Source: Haemophilus influenzae
GTDB lineage: Bacteria; Pseudomonadota; Gammaproteobacteria; Enterobacterales; Pasteurellaceae
NCBI RefSeq assembly: GCF_019703545.1
Contig: NZ_AP018771.1
Span: 124,001 to 188,000, forward strand
DNA length: 64,000 bases
Reading direction: 5' to 3'
Part shown: positions 11,529 to 21,211 of the stretch, piece after piece
Layout: the number at the start of each line of letters is the position of its first letter
Position numbering within the stretch: the stretch's first letter is position 1
Translations under genes and position numbers: made by a program
Notes under the pieces: model-generated
Seen by the model: the letters and a program-made list of their open reading frames with translations, nothing else
The model's database searches: none
What the model was told of the DNA's origin: nothing

Positions 11529-12412
11529 TAATAATATAACCTACCATCAACAAATTTAATATATCTAATTGTTTTATCTGATACTACCTTTCTTTTTAAA
11601 CTAAAAATTTCTGATAATACTTTTACAATATCTAGAATTTCTCCGTTCATTTTTACAAGATAAAAAATAGACCAAACAAAATTAGAAGTTAATCGATATC
11701 TCATTGGCATATATCTATTTAAAACAATAAGTTGATTTCTATATCTAAAGAAGTTTTCCTTTTTTCTCATCATTCTTCCATTTGGTGAAACCTTATGATA
11801 AATCACAATATCACTTGCATAAAGTATCTGATAGCCTGCTTCTAAAATCCTAAATGACAAATCTCTTTCTTCACCACCATATAGACCAAGATCCTTAGGG
11901 TAAAACCCCGCTTTTTGATAGACTTCTTTCCTTATTGCATGCCCAGCACCAATAAAATAATAAGTCAGTAAATTCTGTGAAAAATCTAACTTTTTATTAC
12001 CATGTGGGATCTCGTGTGATAATGCTTTACGAGTAAAATAGTTTTTAATATTAAAGGCTAACGCTCCTACTTTAGCATTATTTGCCATATAATCAGTCAC
12101 TTTCTGAATTAAAAGAATAATATCTTCAATTTCAATATCGTCATCAAGTGTAATTAAAATATCTCCTTGAGCTTTTTCAATTAAAAAATTACGTCCTTCA
12201 GCAACACCTAGATTCTCACCGGTATGAAAATAGCTAAATAAAATGCTACTATTATTTTCTACAATAGAAGATAGAGCTGTTTCCAACTCTCTTGCTGGAT
12301 TATTATCAAGGAAAAGTAATTCAATTTTTTTACCATGATATTTATTGACACATGCAAACGTTTCCAATACTTCTTGACAACGCCCGAAGCTAATAATAAG
12401 TAATGAAATCAT
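11528..12412 (-). CDS. GT2-family glycosyltransferase
   Basis: Predicted cytoplasmic-face glycosyltransferase of the surface-glycan cluster; donor and acceptor are unknown. The GT-A fold begins MISLLIISFGR, with FLDNNP near residue 37, the metal-binding LITLDDDIE near 88 and GEERDLSFRILEAGY near 180. I choose the ATG at 12412, 4 bp after the previous gene's stop, rather than the longer 307-codon frame from 12451, because alignment to GT2 proteins begins at this Met. Its stop overlaps the start of the dead wzy by one base. About 294 residues, apparently intact. Confidence 0.85.
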   Translation of the reverse strand: MISLLIISFGRCQEVLETFACVNKYHGKKIELLFLDNNPARELETALSSIVENNSSILFSYFHTGENLGVAEGRNFLIEKAQGDILITLDDDIEIEDIILLIQKVTDYMANNAKVGALAFNIKNYFTRKALSHEIPHGNKKLDFSQNLLTYYFIGAGHAIRKEVYQKAGFYPKDLGLYGGEERDLSFRILEAGYQILYASDIVIYHKVSPNGRMMRKKENFFRYRNQLIVLNRYMPMRYRLTSNFVWSIFYLVKMNGEILDIVKVLSEIFSLKRKVVSDKTIRYIKFVDGRLYY

Positions 12413-12416
12413 ATTT

Positions 12417-13169
12417 TTATTTCTTGTATTTAATAAATCCATTATAGGCATAGAGGATAAAATAATAAATTGATTTTACTACACCTAGTTTCTCTCTTTT
12501 AAAATAGATATTAAATGTCCAGATTGCACTTTTAAATTTATTTGATGAAACGCTGACTTTACCGATTCTTACAAATGAACTTGCCTGATGGCTATATAGT
12601 ATAGATTGTTTAACTTCTTTTAAACAATCTAAAAAGAAGGCATAATCTTCGTGTTTAATATTAGGAAACCTAAGTAATTTAATAGATTCTCTTTTAACAA
12701 GTACGGTCATTATTTTAAATTGGTTACCTTGTAATAAGGTTAAATAATCAATTTTTTTACTAGTCGTAACTAATTTTATCTGATTTCCTTCCAAATCACA
12801 GAAAGCATAGTTGCCATGCGTCATTACAAGATGATTTTGCAACATAAAATTAAGTTGTTTTTCTAATTTATCATTTGCAATAAAATCATCACTATCTAAG
12901 AATGTAATATAGTCACCTTGTGCTTTTTCTAACCCTATATTTCTTGCCGCTGCAGGCCCTTGATTAGTTGGGGTAAAGAAAAGTTTAACTCGCTTATCTT
13001 TATCAATGATGTTATTTATTATTTCAATACTTTTATCTGTTGAACCATCATCAATTAAAATTAATTCAATGTTTTGATAAGATTGATTTAAGCAAGATAA
13101 AATACCTTGATTAAGGTAAAATTCTGCATTATAAACAGGCATTATTATACTAATGAGTGGCATATTCAT
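12417..13169 (-). CDS. GT2-family glycosyltransferase
   Basis: Second GT2 enzyme of the cluster. The 250-residue protein opens with ISIIMPVYNAEFYLNQ, then LILIDDGSTDKS near residue 38, NQGPAAARNIGLEKAQGDY near 68 and the metal-binding FLDSDDF near 90. These are the classical motifs of this family. The start could be ATG 13169 or 13163. It overlaps the end of the truncated wzx by about 20 bp, so it was translated coupled to it. The specific sugar cannot be read from the sequence. Confidence 0.87.
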   Translation of the reverse strand: MNMPLISIIMPVYNAEFYLNQGILSCLNQSYQNIELILIDDGSTDKSIEIINNIIDKDKRVKLFFTPTNQGPAAARNIGLEKAQGDYITFLDSDDFIANDKLEKQLNFMLQNHLVMTHGNYAFCDLEGNQIKLVTTSKKIDYLTLLQGNQFKIMTVLVKRESIKLLRFPNIKHEDYAFFLDCLKEVKQSILYSHQASSFVRIGKVSVSSNKFKSAIWTFNIYFKREKLGVVKSIYYFILYAYNGFIKYKK

Positions 13170-13819
13170 TTTCTTCTACTCTTTTTGTTATTTTATATAA
13201 TACAGGTAAAATCCCCAATGCCCCCAATACACTAGCATAAGGAATATAAACCACATCCGTAAAAATTAATCCCCCCAATGCTCCCAAGTAAATCATTGTT
13301 GATAATACAGAGCAAAACGAAATTTCTTTAGTTTTTCCGTGATAAAACAAATAATTTACTAAGAACAAATAAGGGATGGTTAAACTCGTAGAGAGTAAGA
13401 ATACTATAATGTAGTATTTTACCCCGATAAAATGTTTGCCTAAGAAGAACAATAGCCATTGTTCCGGAACAATTAAGGTAACAAGTGATGGAATAGGCAC
13501 GATCAATAATGAAAGTAACGACCATCTATGTAAATCTTTTAACTTAACACTACCTTGTTTTAATTTCTCAAACAGATAGGGAACAAGCGCTTTATTTATC
13601 GCTAAAATAAAAACTGATAAGATAAATGCAATTTGCGCTCCCATTGCATATAAACCTAATTCCGCTTCGCTAAAGCGATGAAAAATATGGATTATCCATT
13701 GCAGGCAAACATTTTCGGAAAGCATCATAAATTTTGCTAGTACACCAGCTATAACAGGGAGTTAATATTTTAAAGATAATAACCGCTCCCGTACTGATAA
13801 AAATAGCCTTTTTCTTCAT
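13150..13819 (-). pseudogene. wzx: Truncated, frameshifted O-antigen flippase (Wzx)
   Basis: Remnant of a polysaccharide-transport (MATE-like/PST) flippase. The true start is ATG 13819, overlapping the TGA of wzz (ATGA), and reads MKKKAIFISTGAVIIFKIL. The frame then shifts near 13760, and the open frame (from codon FMMLSE, 13738) runs into FSEAELGLYAMGAQIAFIL. In Wzx proteins that segment lies about half-way along. Only about 223 codons remain instead of the usual 400 or more, so roughly the N-terminal half after the first 30 codons has been deleted. The C-terminal half, with five or six spans, is preserved to the end. Confidence 0.75.
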
Positions 13820-14856
13820 GACTGCTTTTTATTAGTTTGTATAACCGAACCTAATAAAATAAAGAAAGTGGGTAACAGAATACCGATAATAAACCCGATA
13901 GCAAGAATCAACGCCCTCTTAGGATTATCTTTAACCACAGGATAATCAGGAGAGCTTAAATAATAATACGTTTTTACATCCTCAACTAATTCCAATTGTG
14001 AAGCTAATTTATTTAATTTAAATAACTGTCTATCTGTAATATAATAATTAGCTGGGTAAACAACAGGTGTGTTTTTAGCAATATCTAGTTGCGCCTGTAA
14101 ATATTTTTCAGCGAGTATAAATAAATATGTACCATCTGCTAATTTAGAATCAGAGATATTATTTCCTCTTGAAAAATCTTTAATACCCGCTTTTTTAGCA
14201 ATATCTAACGCATTTGTTAAGTTTTCAACTTGAACCTTTTTTGCTTCTGTTAGATTCTCTTCAATTTGTTCTTTACTAAATCTCAGCTCATCTAAACGGA
14301 GGTTAAATCCCTGTTTAAACTCTTGGTTTGTTTGGTTAAGACTATATTGATTTACAAAATTTACATACTCTGTCAATACAGATTGTGCATATTTTGGAGT
14401 TTCTGCTGAAAAGGTAATTTTTAAAGCTATTTTATCCAACTCAGTTAAATCTTTTTTCTTCGAATCAATTTCGTGAACAACTAAATACTTAGAGACTACA
14501 TTTTCAATATAAATATGTCTTTATTCTTCTGTCATCTCCTTAGTATAATTTTCACCCATACAGATTGTTTTAAGAACTGGCGTTTTAAATCTCTAGAAAG
14601 AAGGAAGTGCCTAAATTGACCATACAATGAACCTGATAACGCTACAGAAGAAAATTCACTGTCGCCAATAATGTGGCATATTCCACACGTGTAGGCAGTA
14701 AGTTACCGAAATCGGTTGAACGAGGCACAACCCAATATCAGTTGAAGTCCACTGCTCTTTTGCCGTACAGGCCTATACGCCAGCTATTGCTATGAATACG
14801 CAGAAAAGCTCCATTAAATCAATCTAGTCATTCTTTTGAGAAGAAATCTTAGTCAT
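13816..14856 (-). pseudogene. wzz: Decayed chain-length determinant (Wzz)
   Basis: Wzz-family polysaccharide co-polymerase with many lesions. AAAGGAG precedes ATG 14856 (MTKISSQKND), followed at once by TAG. Reading all three frames gives, in order, IDLMELF, a shortened first membrane span, TAKEQWTST, VPRSTDFGNLLPTRVEYATLL, GDSEFSSVALSGSLYGQF, LLSRDLKRQFLKQSVWV, NYTKEMTEE then TAA, and IENVVSKYLVVHEID. After this the frame is open to the second span (LILAIGFIIGILLPTFFIL) and stop at 13816. At least two stops and several frameshifts are needed. The coiled-coil and C-terminal span are intact in a 207-codon frame, which alone lacks the first membrane span. Confidence 0.82.
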
Positions 14857-14871
14857 ATTTACTCCTTTAAA

Positions 14872-14897
14872 AAAATACGGCGAAATTTCACCGCATT
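14872..14897 (-). terminator. Terminator downstream of glnA
   Basis: On the minus strand TGCGGTGAAA and TTTCGCCGTA form a short G-C-rich inverted repeat followed by seven T. It lies between the glnA stop and the wzz ribosome site, so the surface-glycan cluster may be read partly through it or from its own promoter. Confidence 0.5.
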
Positions 14898-14915
14898 GTT
14901 CTTGTTTATATATCA

Positions 14916-16328
14916 TTACGCATAATACATTTCAAATTCAACTGGATGTGGTGCCATATTTAAACGTTCTACTTCTTTACGTTTGATACTGATAAACGCA
15001 TCAATAAAATCTTTAGCAAATACGCCACCTTGAGTTAAAAATTCATAGTCTTTTTCTAATGAATTCAATGCTTCTTCTAAAGAGCTTGCAACCGCTGGAA
15101 TATCTTTTAATTCTTCTGGTGGAAGATCGTAAAGATTTTTATCCATCGCATCGCCTGGGTGGATTTTGTTTACCACGCCATCAAGACCTGCCATTAATAA
15201 TGCAGCAAATGCTAAATATGGGTTTGCCAATGGATCTGGGAAACGTGCTTCTATGCGAATCGCTTTTGGATTGGTTACAGCAGGGATACGAATTGAGGCA
15301 GAACGATTACTTGCAGAATAAGCCAACAATACAGGTGCTTCATAACCCGGCACTAAACGTTTATATGAATTAGTGCTTGAATTAGTGAACGCATTTAAGG
15401 CTTTAGCGTGCTTAATGATACCGCCGATGTAGTAAAGCGCGGTTTCTGAAAGGCCAGCATATTTATCGCCTTGGAAAATGTTTTTTCCGTCTTTGTTTAA
15501 CGACATATTACAGTGCATGCCTGAACCATTATCTCCAGTAATTGGTTTTGGCATAAAACACGCTGTTTTACCGTGCTCTAACGCCACATTTTGCACAACA
15601 TATTTATAGATTTGGGTTTCATCCGCTTTTAAAGTCAGTGTATTGAACTTAGTCGCAATTTCATTCTGCCCTGCAGTCGCCACTTCATGATGATGGGCTT
15701 CGATGACTAATCCCATTTCTTCTAAAATCAAGCACATTTCAGAACGAATATCGTGCGCACTATCAATTGGTGCAACGGCACAATATCCGCCTTTTTTCAA
15801 TGGGCGATAAGCATTATTGCCTTCTTCATATTTTTTATTCGTGTTCCAAGCAGCTTCTATATCATCAATAGAAAAAGACGCTTTGTTCATTGATACATTA
15901 AAACGTACATCATCAAATAAGAAGAATTCAGGCTCTGGGCCGAAAAAAGCTTGATCCGCGATACCTGTTGAACGCATATAATTTTCTGCACGAATTGCAA
16001 TAGAGCGCGGATCGCGATCATAGCTTTGCATTGTCGTTGGTTCATAAACACTACAACGAATAGAAAGCGTTGGAATTTGCGCGAATGGATCGACAACTGC
16101 GGTTTCAGCCATTGGCATAAGCAACATATCGGCTTTATTAATTGTCTTCCATCCTTCTACAGAGGAACCATCAAACATCTTGCCGTCTTCAAACATATCT
16201 TCATCAACAAGGCTAACTGGGATAGAAACACCATGTTCTTTACCTTTAATGTCAGTAAATCGAAGCAATACAAACCTAATATCATTCTCTTCGATCAATT
16301 TAAACACGGAAGCAATGGCATCTGACAT
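14916..16328 (-). CDS. glnA: Glutamine synthetase type I
   Basis: Dodecameric cytosolic enzyme that makes glutamine from glutamate, ammonia and ATP. The 470-residue product has the normal length. Visible motifs are [10 protein letters not shown] near residue 53, [12 protein letters not shown] near 128, [11 protein letters not shown] near 267, and the region of the adenylylation Tyr ([11 protein letters not shown], Tyr near 398), which suggests GlnE-type control. ATG 16328 has AGGATC upstream. It is divergent from the lic3-type gene. Intact, and not AT-skewed like the neighbouring glycan genes. Confidence 0.97.
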   Translation of the reverse strand: MSDAIASVFKLIEENDIRFVLLRFTDIKGKEHGVSIPVSLVDEDMFEDGKMFDGSSVEGWKTINKADMLLMPMAETAVVDPFAQIPTLSIRCSVYEPTTMQSYDRDPRSIAIRAENYMRSTGIADQAFFGPEPEFFLFDDVRFNVSMNKASFSIDDIEAAWNTNKKYEEGNNAYRPLKKGGYCAVAPIDSAHDIRSEMCLILEEMGLVIEAHHHEVATAGQNEIATKFNTLTLKADETQIYKYVVQNVALEHGKTACFMPKPITGDNGSGMHCNMSLNKDGKNIFQGDKYAGLSETALYYIGGIIKHAKALNAFTNSSTNSYKRLVPGYEAPVLLAYSASNRSASIRIPAVTNPKAIRIEARFPDPLANPYLAFAALLMAGLDGVVNKIHPGDAMDKNLYDLPPEELKDIPAVASSLEEALNSLEKDYEFLTQGGVFAKDFIDAFISIKRKEVERLNMAPHPVEFEMYYA

Positions 16329-16435
16329 AGTAGATCCTCTTTCTATATAAAAAATTAAGTAAGCATTATAGTCTAATCAAATCTGACTTTCATTAGATTT
16401 GTTGTGGCGTTATAGTAAAAAGCACGGAAAGCCTG

Positions 16436-16441
16436 TATAAT
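16436..16441 (+). promoter_or_regulatory. Candidate -10 box of the lic3-type gene
   Basis: A perfect TATAAT lies 53 bp upstream of the ATG at 16489, within the 160-bp space shared with divergent glnA. No convincing -35 box is at the right distance, so this is only a candidate. Confidence 0.4.
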
Positions 16442-16488
16442 AGCTGCTATTAAAAATAAGTTATATTTTATTCAATGAACGGTACAAT

Positions 16489-17418
<930 letters not shown>

Positions 17419-17476
17419 ACCTGAGGTATAATGCCTCGTTTTCTTCAACATAAGACAACAACCTATATTAGGATTA

Positions 17477-17501
17477 GGTGCAGTAAATTGCACCTTTTTT
17501 A
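17477..17501 (+). terminator. Terminator after the lic3-type gene
   Basis: GGTGCA, loop GTAAAT, TGCACC is followed by a run of at least six T. A weaker GAGG/CCTC hairpin with T-rich tail lies at 17423-17441. Both lie between lic3 and typA, insulating typA from the phase-variable gene. Confidence 0.78.
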
Positions 17502-17549
17502 TAAAATCATATACCGTGCAAAATTGCACCTTACTCGAAGCATTAGATA

Positions 17550-19400
17550 ATGAAAAACGAAATTGATATTAAAAAACTCCGTAACATCGCAATTATTGCG
17601 CACGTAGACCATGGTAAAACCACTCTTGTAGATAAACTTCTGCAACAATCTGGTACTTTTGAATCTGCACGTGGTGATGTAGATGAACGCGTTATGGACT
17701 CAAATGATCTTGAAAAAGAACGTGGCATTACAATTCTTGCAAAAAATACCGCGATTAACTGGAATGACTACCGTATTAACATCGTGGATACTCCAGGACA
17801 CGCCGACTTCGGTGGCGAAGTTGAACGCGTACTTTCTATGGTGGATTCTGTTCTATTAGTTGTTGATGCGTTTGATGGCCCAATGCCACAAACGCGTTTC
17901 GTGACTCAAAAAGCATTTGCTCACGGATTAAAACCAATCGTCGTCATTAATAAAGTTGATCGCCCTGGTGCGCGCCCTGACTGGGTTGTAGATCAAGTAT
18001 TCGACTTATTTGTCAATCTTGGTGCAAGCGATGAACAATTAGACTTCCCAATTATCTATGCATCAGCATTAAATGGTGTTGCAGGTCTTGAACACGAAGA
18101 TTTAGCGGAAGATATGACGCCATTATTTGAAGCCATTGTGAAATATGTAGAACCGCCCAAAGTAGAACTTGATGCGCCATTCCAAATGCAAATTTCACAA
18201 TTAGACTACAACAACTATGTAGGCGTTATCGGCATTGGTCGTATTAAGCGTGGTTCAATTAAACCAAACCAACCAGTTACTATCATCAATAGTGAAGGAA
18301 AAACTCGTCAAGGTCGTATCGGTCAAGTACTTGGTCATCTTGGTTTACAACGTTATGAAGAAGACGTTGCTTATGCAGGCGATATTGTTGCGATCACGGG
18401 TTTAGGAGAATTAAACATTTCAGATACGATTTGTGATATTAACGCAGTTGAAGCACTGCCATCATTAACTGTTGATGAACCAACCGTAACCATGTTCTTC
18501 TGTGTAAATACCTCTCCATTTGCAGGGCAAGAAGGTAAATACGTAACATCGCGTCAAATTCTTGAACGTTTAAATAAAGAATTGGTTCACAACGTGGCAT
18601 TACGTGTAGAAGAAACCCCAAACCCAGATGAATTCCGTGTTTCTGGTCGTGGTGAATTACACCTTTCTGTATTAATTGAAAATATGCGTCGTGAAGGTTA
18701 TGAACTTGCCGTTTCTCGTCCAAAAGTAATTTATCGTGATATTGACGGTAAAAAACAAGAACCATACGAACAAGTAACTATCGATGTGGAAGAACAGCAT
18801 CAAGGTTCTGTAATGGAAGCATTGGGTATCCGTAAAGGCGAAGTTCGTGATATGTTGCCAGATGGCAAAGGTCGTGTTCGTTTAGAATACATTATTCCTA
18901 GCCGTGGATTAATTGGCTTCCGTGGTGACTTTATGACGATGACTTCTGGCACAGGCTTACTTTACTCAAGTTTTAGCCACTATGATGAAATTAAAGGTGG
19001 GGAAATTGGTCAGCGCAAAAATGGTGTGTTGATTTCTAATGCAACAGGTAAAGCACTTGGCTATGCATTATTTGGCTTACAAGAACGTGGTAAGTTAATG
19101 ATTGATGCAAACGTAGAAGTTTATGAAGGGCAAATTATCGGTATTCATAGTCGCTCAAATGACTTAACCGTAAACTGCTTACAAGGTAAAAAACTAACTA
19201 ATATGCGAGCGTCAGGTAAAGACGATGCGATTGTGCTAACTACACCTGTAAAATTCAGTCTTGAACAAGCGATTGAATTTATCGATGATGATGAACTAGT
19301 GGAAGTAACACCTGAGTCGATTCGTATCCGTAAAAAACTTTTAACGGAAAACGATCGTAAACGTGCAAATCGTACAACAACAAGTACTAGCACGCATTAA
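17550..19400 (+). CDS. typA: Translational GTPase TypA/BipA
   Basis: Ribosome-binding GTPase of the EF-G class, involved in stress adaptation and 50S assembly. The 616-residue protein has a G domain with [10 protein letters not shown] near residue 17, RGITI near 60, [14 protein letters not shown] near 74 and [10 protein letters not shown] near 128. These are followed by the beta-barrel, EF-G III/V-like domains and the BipA C-terminal domain ([18 protein letters not shown]-like region absent). The length is normal (about 607-616). Start at ATG 17550 directly after the small hairpin at 17516-17529. It contains no uptake signal. Confidence 0.97.
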   Translation: MKNEIDIKKLRNIAIIAHVDHGKTTLVDKLLQQSGTFESARGDVDERVMDSNDLEKERGITILAKNTAINWNDYRINIVDTPGHADFGGEVERVLSMVDSVLLVVDAFDGPMPQTRFVTQKAFAHGLKPIVVINKVDRPGARPDWVVDQVFDLFVNLGASDEQLDFPIIYASALNGVAGLEHEDLAEDMTPLFEAIVKYVEPPKVELDAPFQMQISQLDYNNYVGVIGIGRIKRGSIKPNQPVTIINSEGKTRQGRIGQVLGHLGLQRYEEDVAYAGDIVAITGLGELNISDTICDINAVEALPSLTVDEPTVTMFFCVNTSPFAGQEGKYVTSRQILERLNKELVHNVALRVEETPNPDEFRVSGRGELHLSVLIENMRREGYELAVSRPKVIYRDIDGKKQEPYEQVTIDVEEQHQGSVMEALGIRKGEVRDMLPDGKGRVRLEYIIPSRGLIGFRGDFMTMTSGTGLLYSSFSHYDEIKGGEIGQRKNGVLISNATGKALGYALFGLQERGKLMIDANVEVYEGQIIGIHSRSNDLTVNCLQGKKLTNMRASGKDDAIVLTTPVKFSLEQAIEFIDDDELVEVTPESIRIRKKLLTENDRKRANRTTTSTSTH

Positions 19401-19429
19401 TAAATAAAGCTAAACGCTAAAATTTAGAA

Positions 19430-19474
19430 AAAATTCACCGCACTTTCGGGATACAACTAAAGTGCGGTTATTTT
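19430..19474 (+). terminator. Hairpin made of two inverted uptake signals, after typA
   Basis: ACCGCACTT at 19437-19445 and AAGTGCGGT at 19460-19468 are inverted copies of the uptake signal. With flanking A and T they form a stem (10 bp or more) with a 12-base loop and a T-rich end. It serves as a terminator between convergent typA and pdxH. Confidence 0.8.
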
Positions 19475-19487
19475 CATTCTCAATTTA

Positions 19488-20120
19488 CTAAGGAGAAAGT
19501 CTTTCTCTAATCCAATTATCACTTTCTTTACGATAACGAATGCGATCATGTAAACGGCTTGGGCGACCCTGCCAAAATTCCACGGTTTCTGGCACCACTA
19601 AATAGCCGCCCCAATAATCTGGTCGAGGCACGTTTAATGGATGTTTAGTGGCAACCAATGCGGCTTTTACTAGCAAAGATTTATAATTAGAAATCACCGC
19701 ACTTTGCTCACTTGCCCAAGCCCCTATACGACTGGTGTAAGGTCGGGTAGCAAAATATTTATCGGATTGTTCTGCTGGAACTTTAACCGCCTTACCTTCA
19801 ATCCGCACTTGGCGTTCCAATTCAGGCCAAAAGAAAGTCAGCGCGACATAAGGATTGCGCTCAATACAGCCGCCTTTTCGGCTAAGATAATTGGTAAAAA
19901 AGACAAATCCTTGCTCATTGACTTCTTTTAACAAAACCATTCGGCTATTTGGACGACCTTGTTCATCAACAGTCGCAATATTCATTGCGGTTGGCTCATT
20001 GACTTGAGCATGAATAGCCTCTTTCTGCCACTGTTCAAATTGCGAAATTGGATTTTCATGGCAATCATGTTGTGAAAGCACGCGTTTAGTATATTCATCA
20101 CGAATATTGTGTAACTCCAT
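19488..20120 (-). CDS. pdxH: Pyridoxamine/pyridoxine 5'-phosphate oxidase
   Basis: FMN-dependent enzyme producing pyridoxal 5'-phosphate. From ATG 20120 ([13 protein letters not shown]) the product is about 210 residues, close to the E. coli length. It shows [48 protein letters not shown] and the C-terminal [16 protein letters not shown], all family signatures. A longer frame from 20177 exists, but the AAAGGAGAG ribosome site just before 20120 and homology fix the start. Contains one uptake signal (19696-19704). Confidence 0.95.
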   Translation of the reverse strand: MELHNIRDEYTKRVLSQHDCHENPISQFEQWQKEAIHAQVNEPTAMNIATVDEQGRPNSRMVLLKEVNEQGFVFFTNYLSRKGGCIERNPYVALTFFWPELERQVRIEGKAVKVPAEQSDKYFATRPYTSRIGAWASEQSAVISNYKSLLVKAALVATKHPLNVPRPDYWGGYLVVPETVEFWQGRPSRLHDRIRYRKESDNWIRERLSP

Positions 20121-20267
20121 TTTCTCTCCTTTCAAATTTGATGAAAAACGCAAATAGAATAAAGGCTGTAAAATCATTCGTCAATTTTCATAAAATATAA
20201 AACTCAAATGCCATCGACTCTTGCAATTATTAGAAATATGCGTATCATCTAACCCCCTATATTCAAC

Positions 20268-20306
20268 CTCGGGTTCCCTAACCCCGATTTATTTAAACTA
20301 AAAAGG
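20268..20306 (+). promoter_or_regulatory. preQ1-I riboswitch upstream of yhhQ
   Basis: UCGGG (20269-20273) pairs with CCCGA (20283-20287) around loop UUCCCUAAC, and an A-rich stretch leads to AAGG at 20303-20306, which can pair with the loop CCU to form the H-type pseudoknot. The arrangement closely follows the small class-I preQ1 aptamers of Gram-positive bacteria and other species. The AAGG is also the ribosome site of yhhQ, so ligand binding would mask translation. The downstream gene is a queuosine-precursor transporter, as expected. Confidence 0.85.
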
Positions 20307-20312
20307 TACAAC

Positions 20313-21020
20313 ATGAAATTAACCTCTCCGATCTTTAATGATCAACAAAAACGTCGTGCAATCATCTGGCTCAGCTTTTTCCACATATTCATCATTGCAG
20401 CGAGCAATTACTTTGTACAAATCCCTTTTGAAATCACGCTAAAATTAACCGCACTTGGTGCAGCAAATGATTTTTCTTTCCACAGCACTTGGGGAACGCT
20501 CACATTCCCATTTATCTTTTTAGCTACCGATTTAACCGTACGAATTTTCGGTGCGGAAGATGCGAGAAAAATCATCTTCGTGGTGATGTTTCCTGCACTT
20601 ATTGTAAGTTACGTCATATCTGTTTTATTCTCTGAAAGCAAATTCCAAGGTTTCGAATCATTAACGCATTTTGATCTGTTTGTATTCCGTATTGCTATTG
20701 CGAGCTTTGCCGCTTACGTGGTAGGACAATTACTTGATGTGATCGTATTTAACCGCTTACGCCAGTTAAAAACATGGTGGGTGGCGCCAACTAGCTCAAT
20801 GACATTCGGTTCAATGGCGGATACGTTTGTTTTCTTCAGTATCGCCTTCTACCAAAGTGCAGATCCGTTCATGGCTGAACACTGGGCACAACTCGGCTTT
20901 GTAGATTATCTATTTAAATTATTTATAGGAATTATCTTGTTCGTCCCAGCCTATGGCGTAGTATTAAATGTTATTTTACGAAAATTACAAATGCTCGTAA
21001 CAGAACGCGTTCCTACATAA
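20313..21020 (+). CDS. yhhQ: Queuosine precursor transporter YhhQ
   Basis: Inner-membrane importer of preQ0/preQ1 (VUT/ECF-type). The 235-residue protein has about six hydrophobic spans, FLATDLTVRIFGAEDARKI near residue 70 (a family signature) and FGSMADTFVFFSIAFY near 165. The start ATG 20313 directly follows the riboswitch's ribosome site. The length agrees with E. coli YhhQ (221). Repression by preQ1 through the upstream aptamer is the expected control. An uptake signal lies after the stop (21028-21036). Confidence 0.93.
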   Translation: MKLTSPIFNDQQKRRAIIWLSFFHIFIIAASNYFVQIPFEITLKLTALGAANDFSFHSTWGTLTFPFIFLATDLTVRIFGAEDARKIIFVVMFPALIVSYVISVLFSESKFQGFESLTHFDLFVFRIAIASFAAYVVGQLLDVIVFNRLRQLKTWWVAPTSSMTFGSMADTFVFFSIAFYQSADPFMAEHWAQLGFVDYLFKLFIGIILFVPAYGVVLNVILRKLQMLVTERVPT

Positions 21021-21066
21021 AATTTTTACCGCACTTTTCATACTTTAAAAATATCTATAAAAAGTC

Positions 21067-21150
21067 ATCACTGTTATAGTGCTGGGGAAAGATCGTTAAG
21101 TTCTTCAATTTTAAAATATCCTTAAAATATACAGTGATAATTTTATCCCC
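21067..21150 (+). other. Possible pseudoknotted RNA structure upstream of rnr
   Basis: In the 190-bp space between yhhQ and rnr, ATCACTGT (21067-21074) is the exact inverse complement of ACAGTGAT (21131-21138). GGGGA (21084-21088) inside that loop can pair with TCCCC (21146-21150) downstream, which would make a crossed H-type pairing. A related motif, ATTATCCCC then TTACAGTG, follows at about 21159-21175. No known riboswitch class was recognised and function is unknown. Confidence 0.35.
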
Positions 21151-21211
21151 GTCTTGCATTATCCCCCTTACAGTGTCAAACTCTCCGCACTTTTTAAAAC
21201 TGTAAAAAATA

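Noticed and set aside
12413..12451. Longer start for the GT2 gene (MPIMDLLNTR...)
   Set aside because: It would extend into the end of the preceding gene, and family homology begins at the internal Met at 12412.
13328..13525. 65-codon frame inside the wzx remnant
   Set aside because: It is an alternative frame of a membrane-protein region without support.
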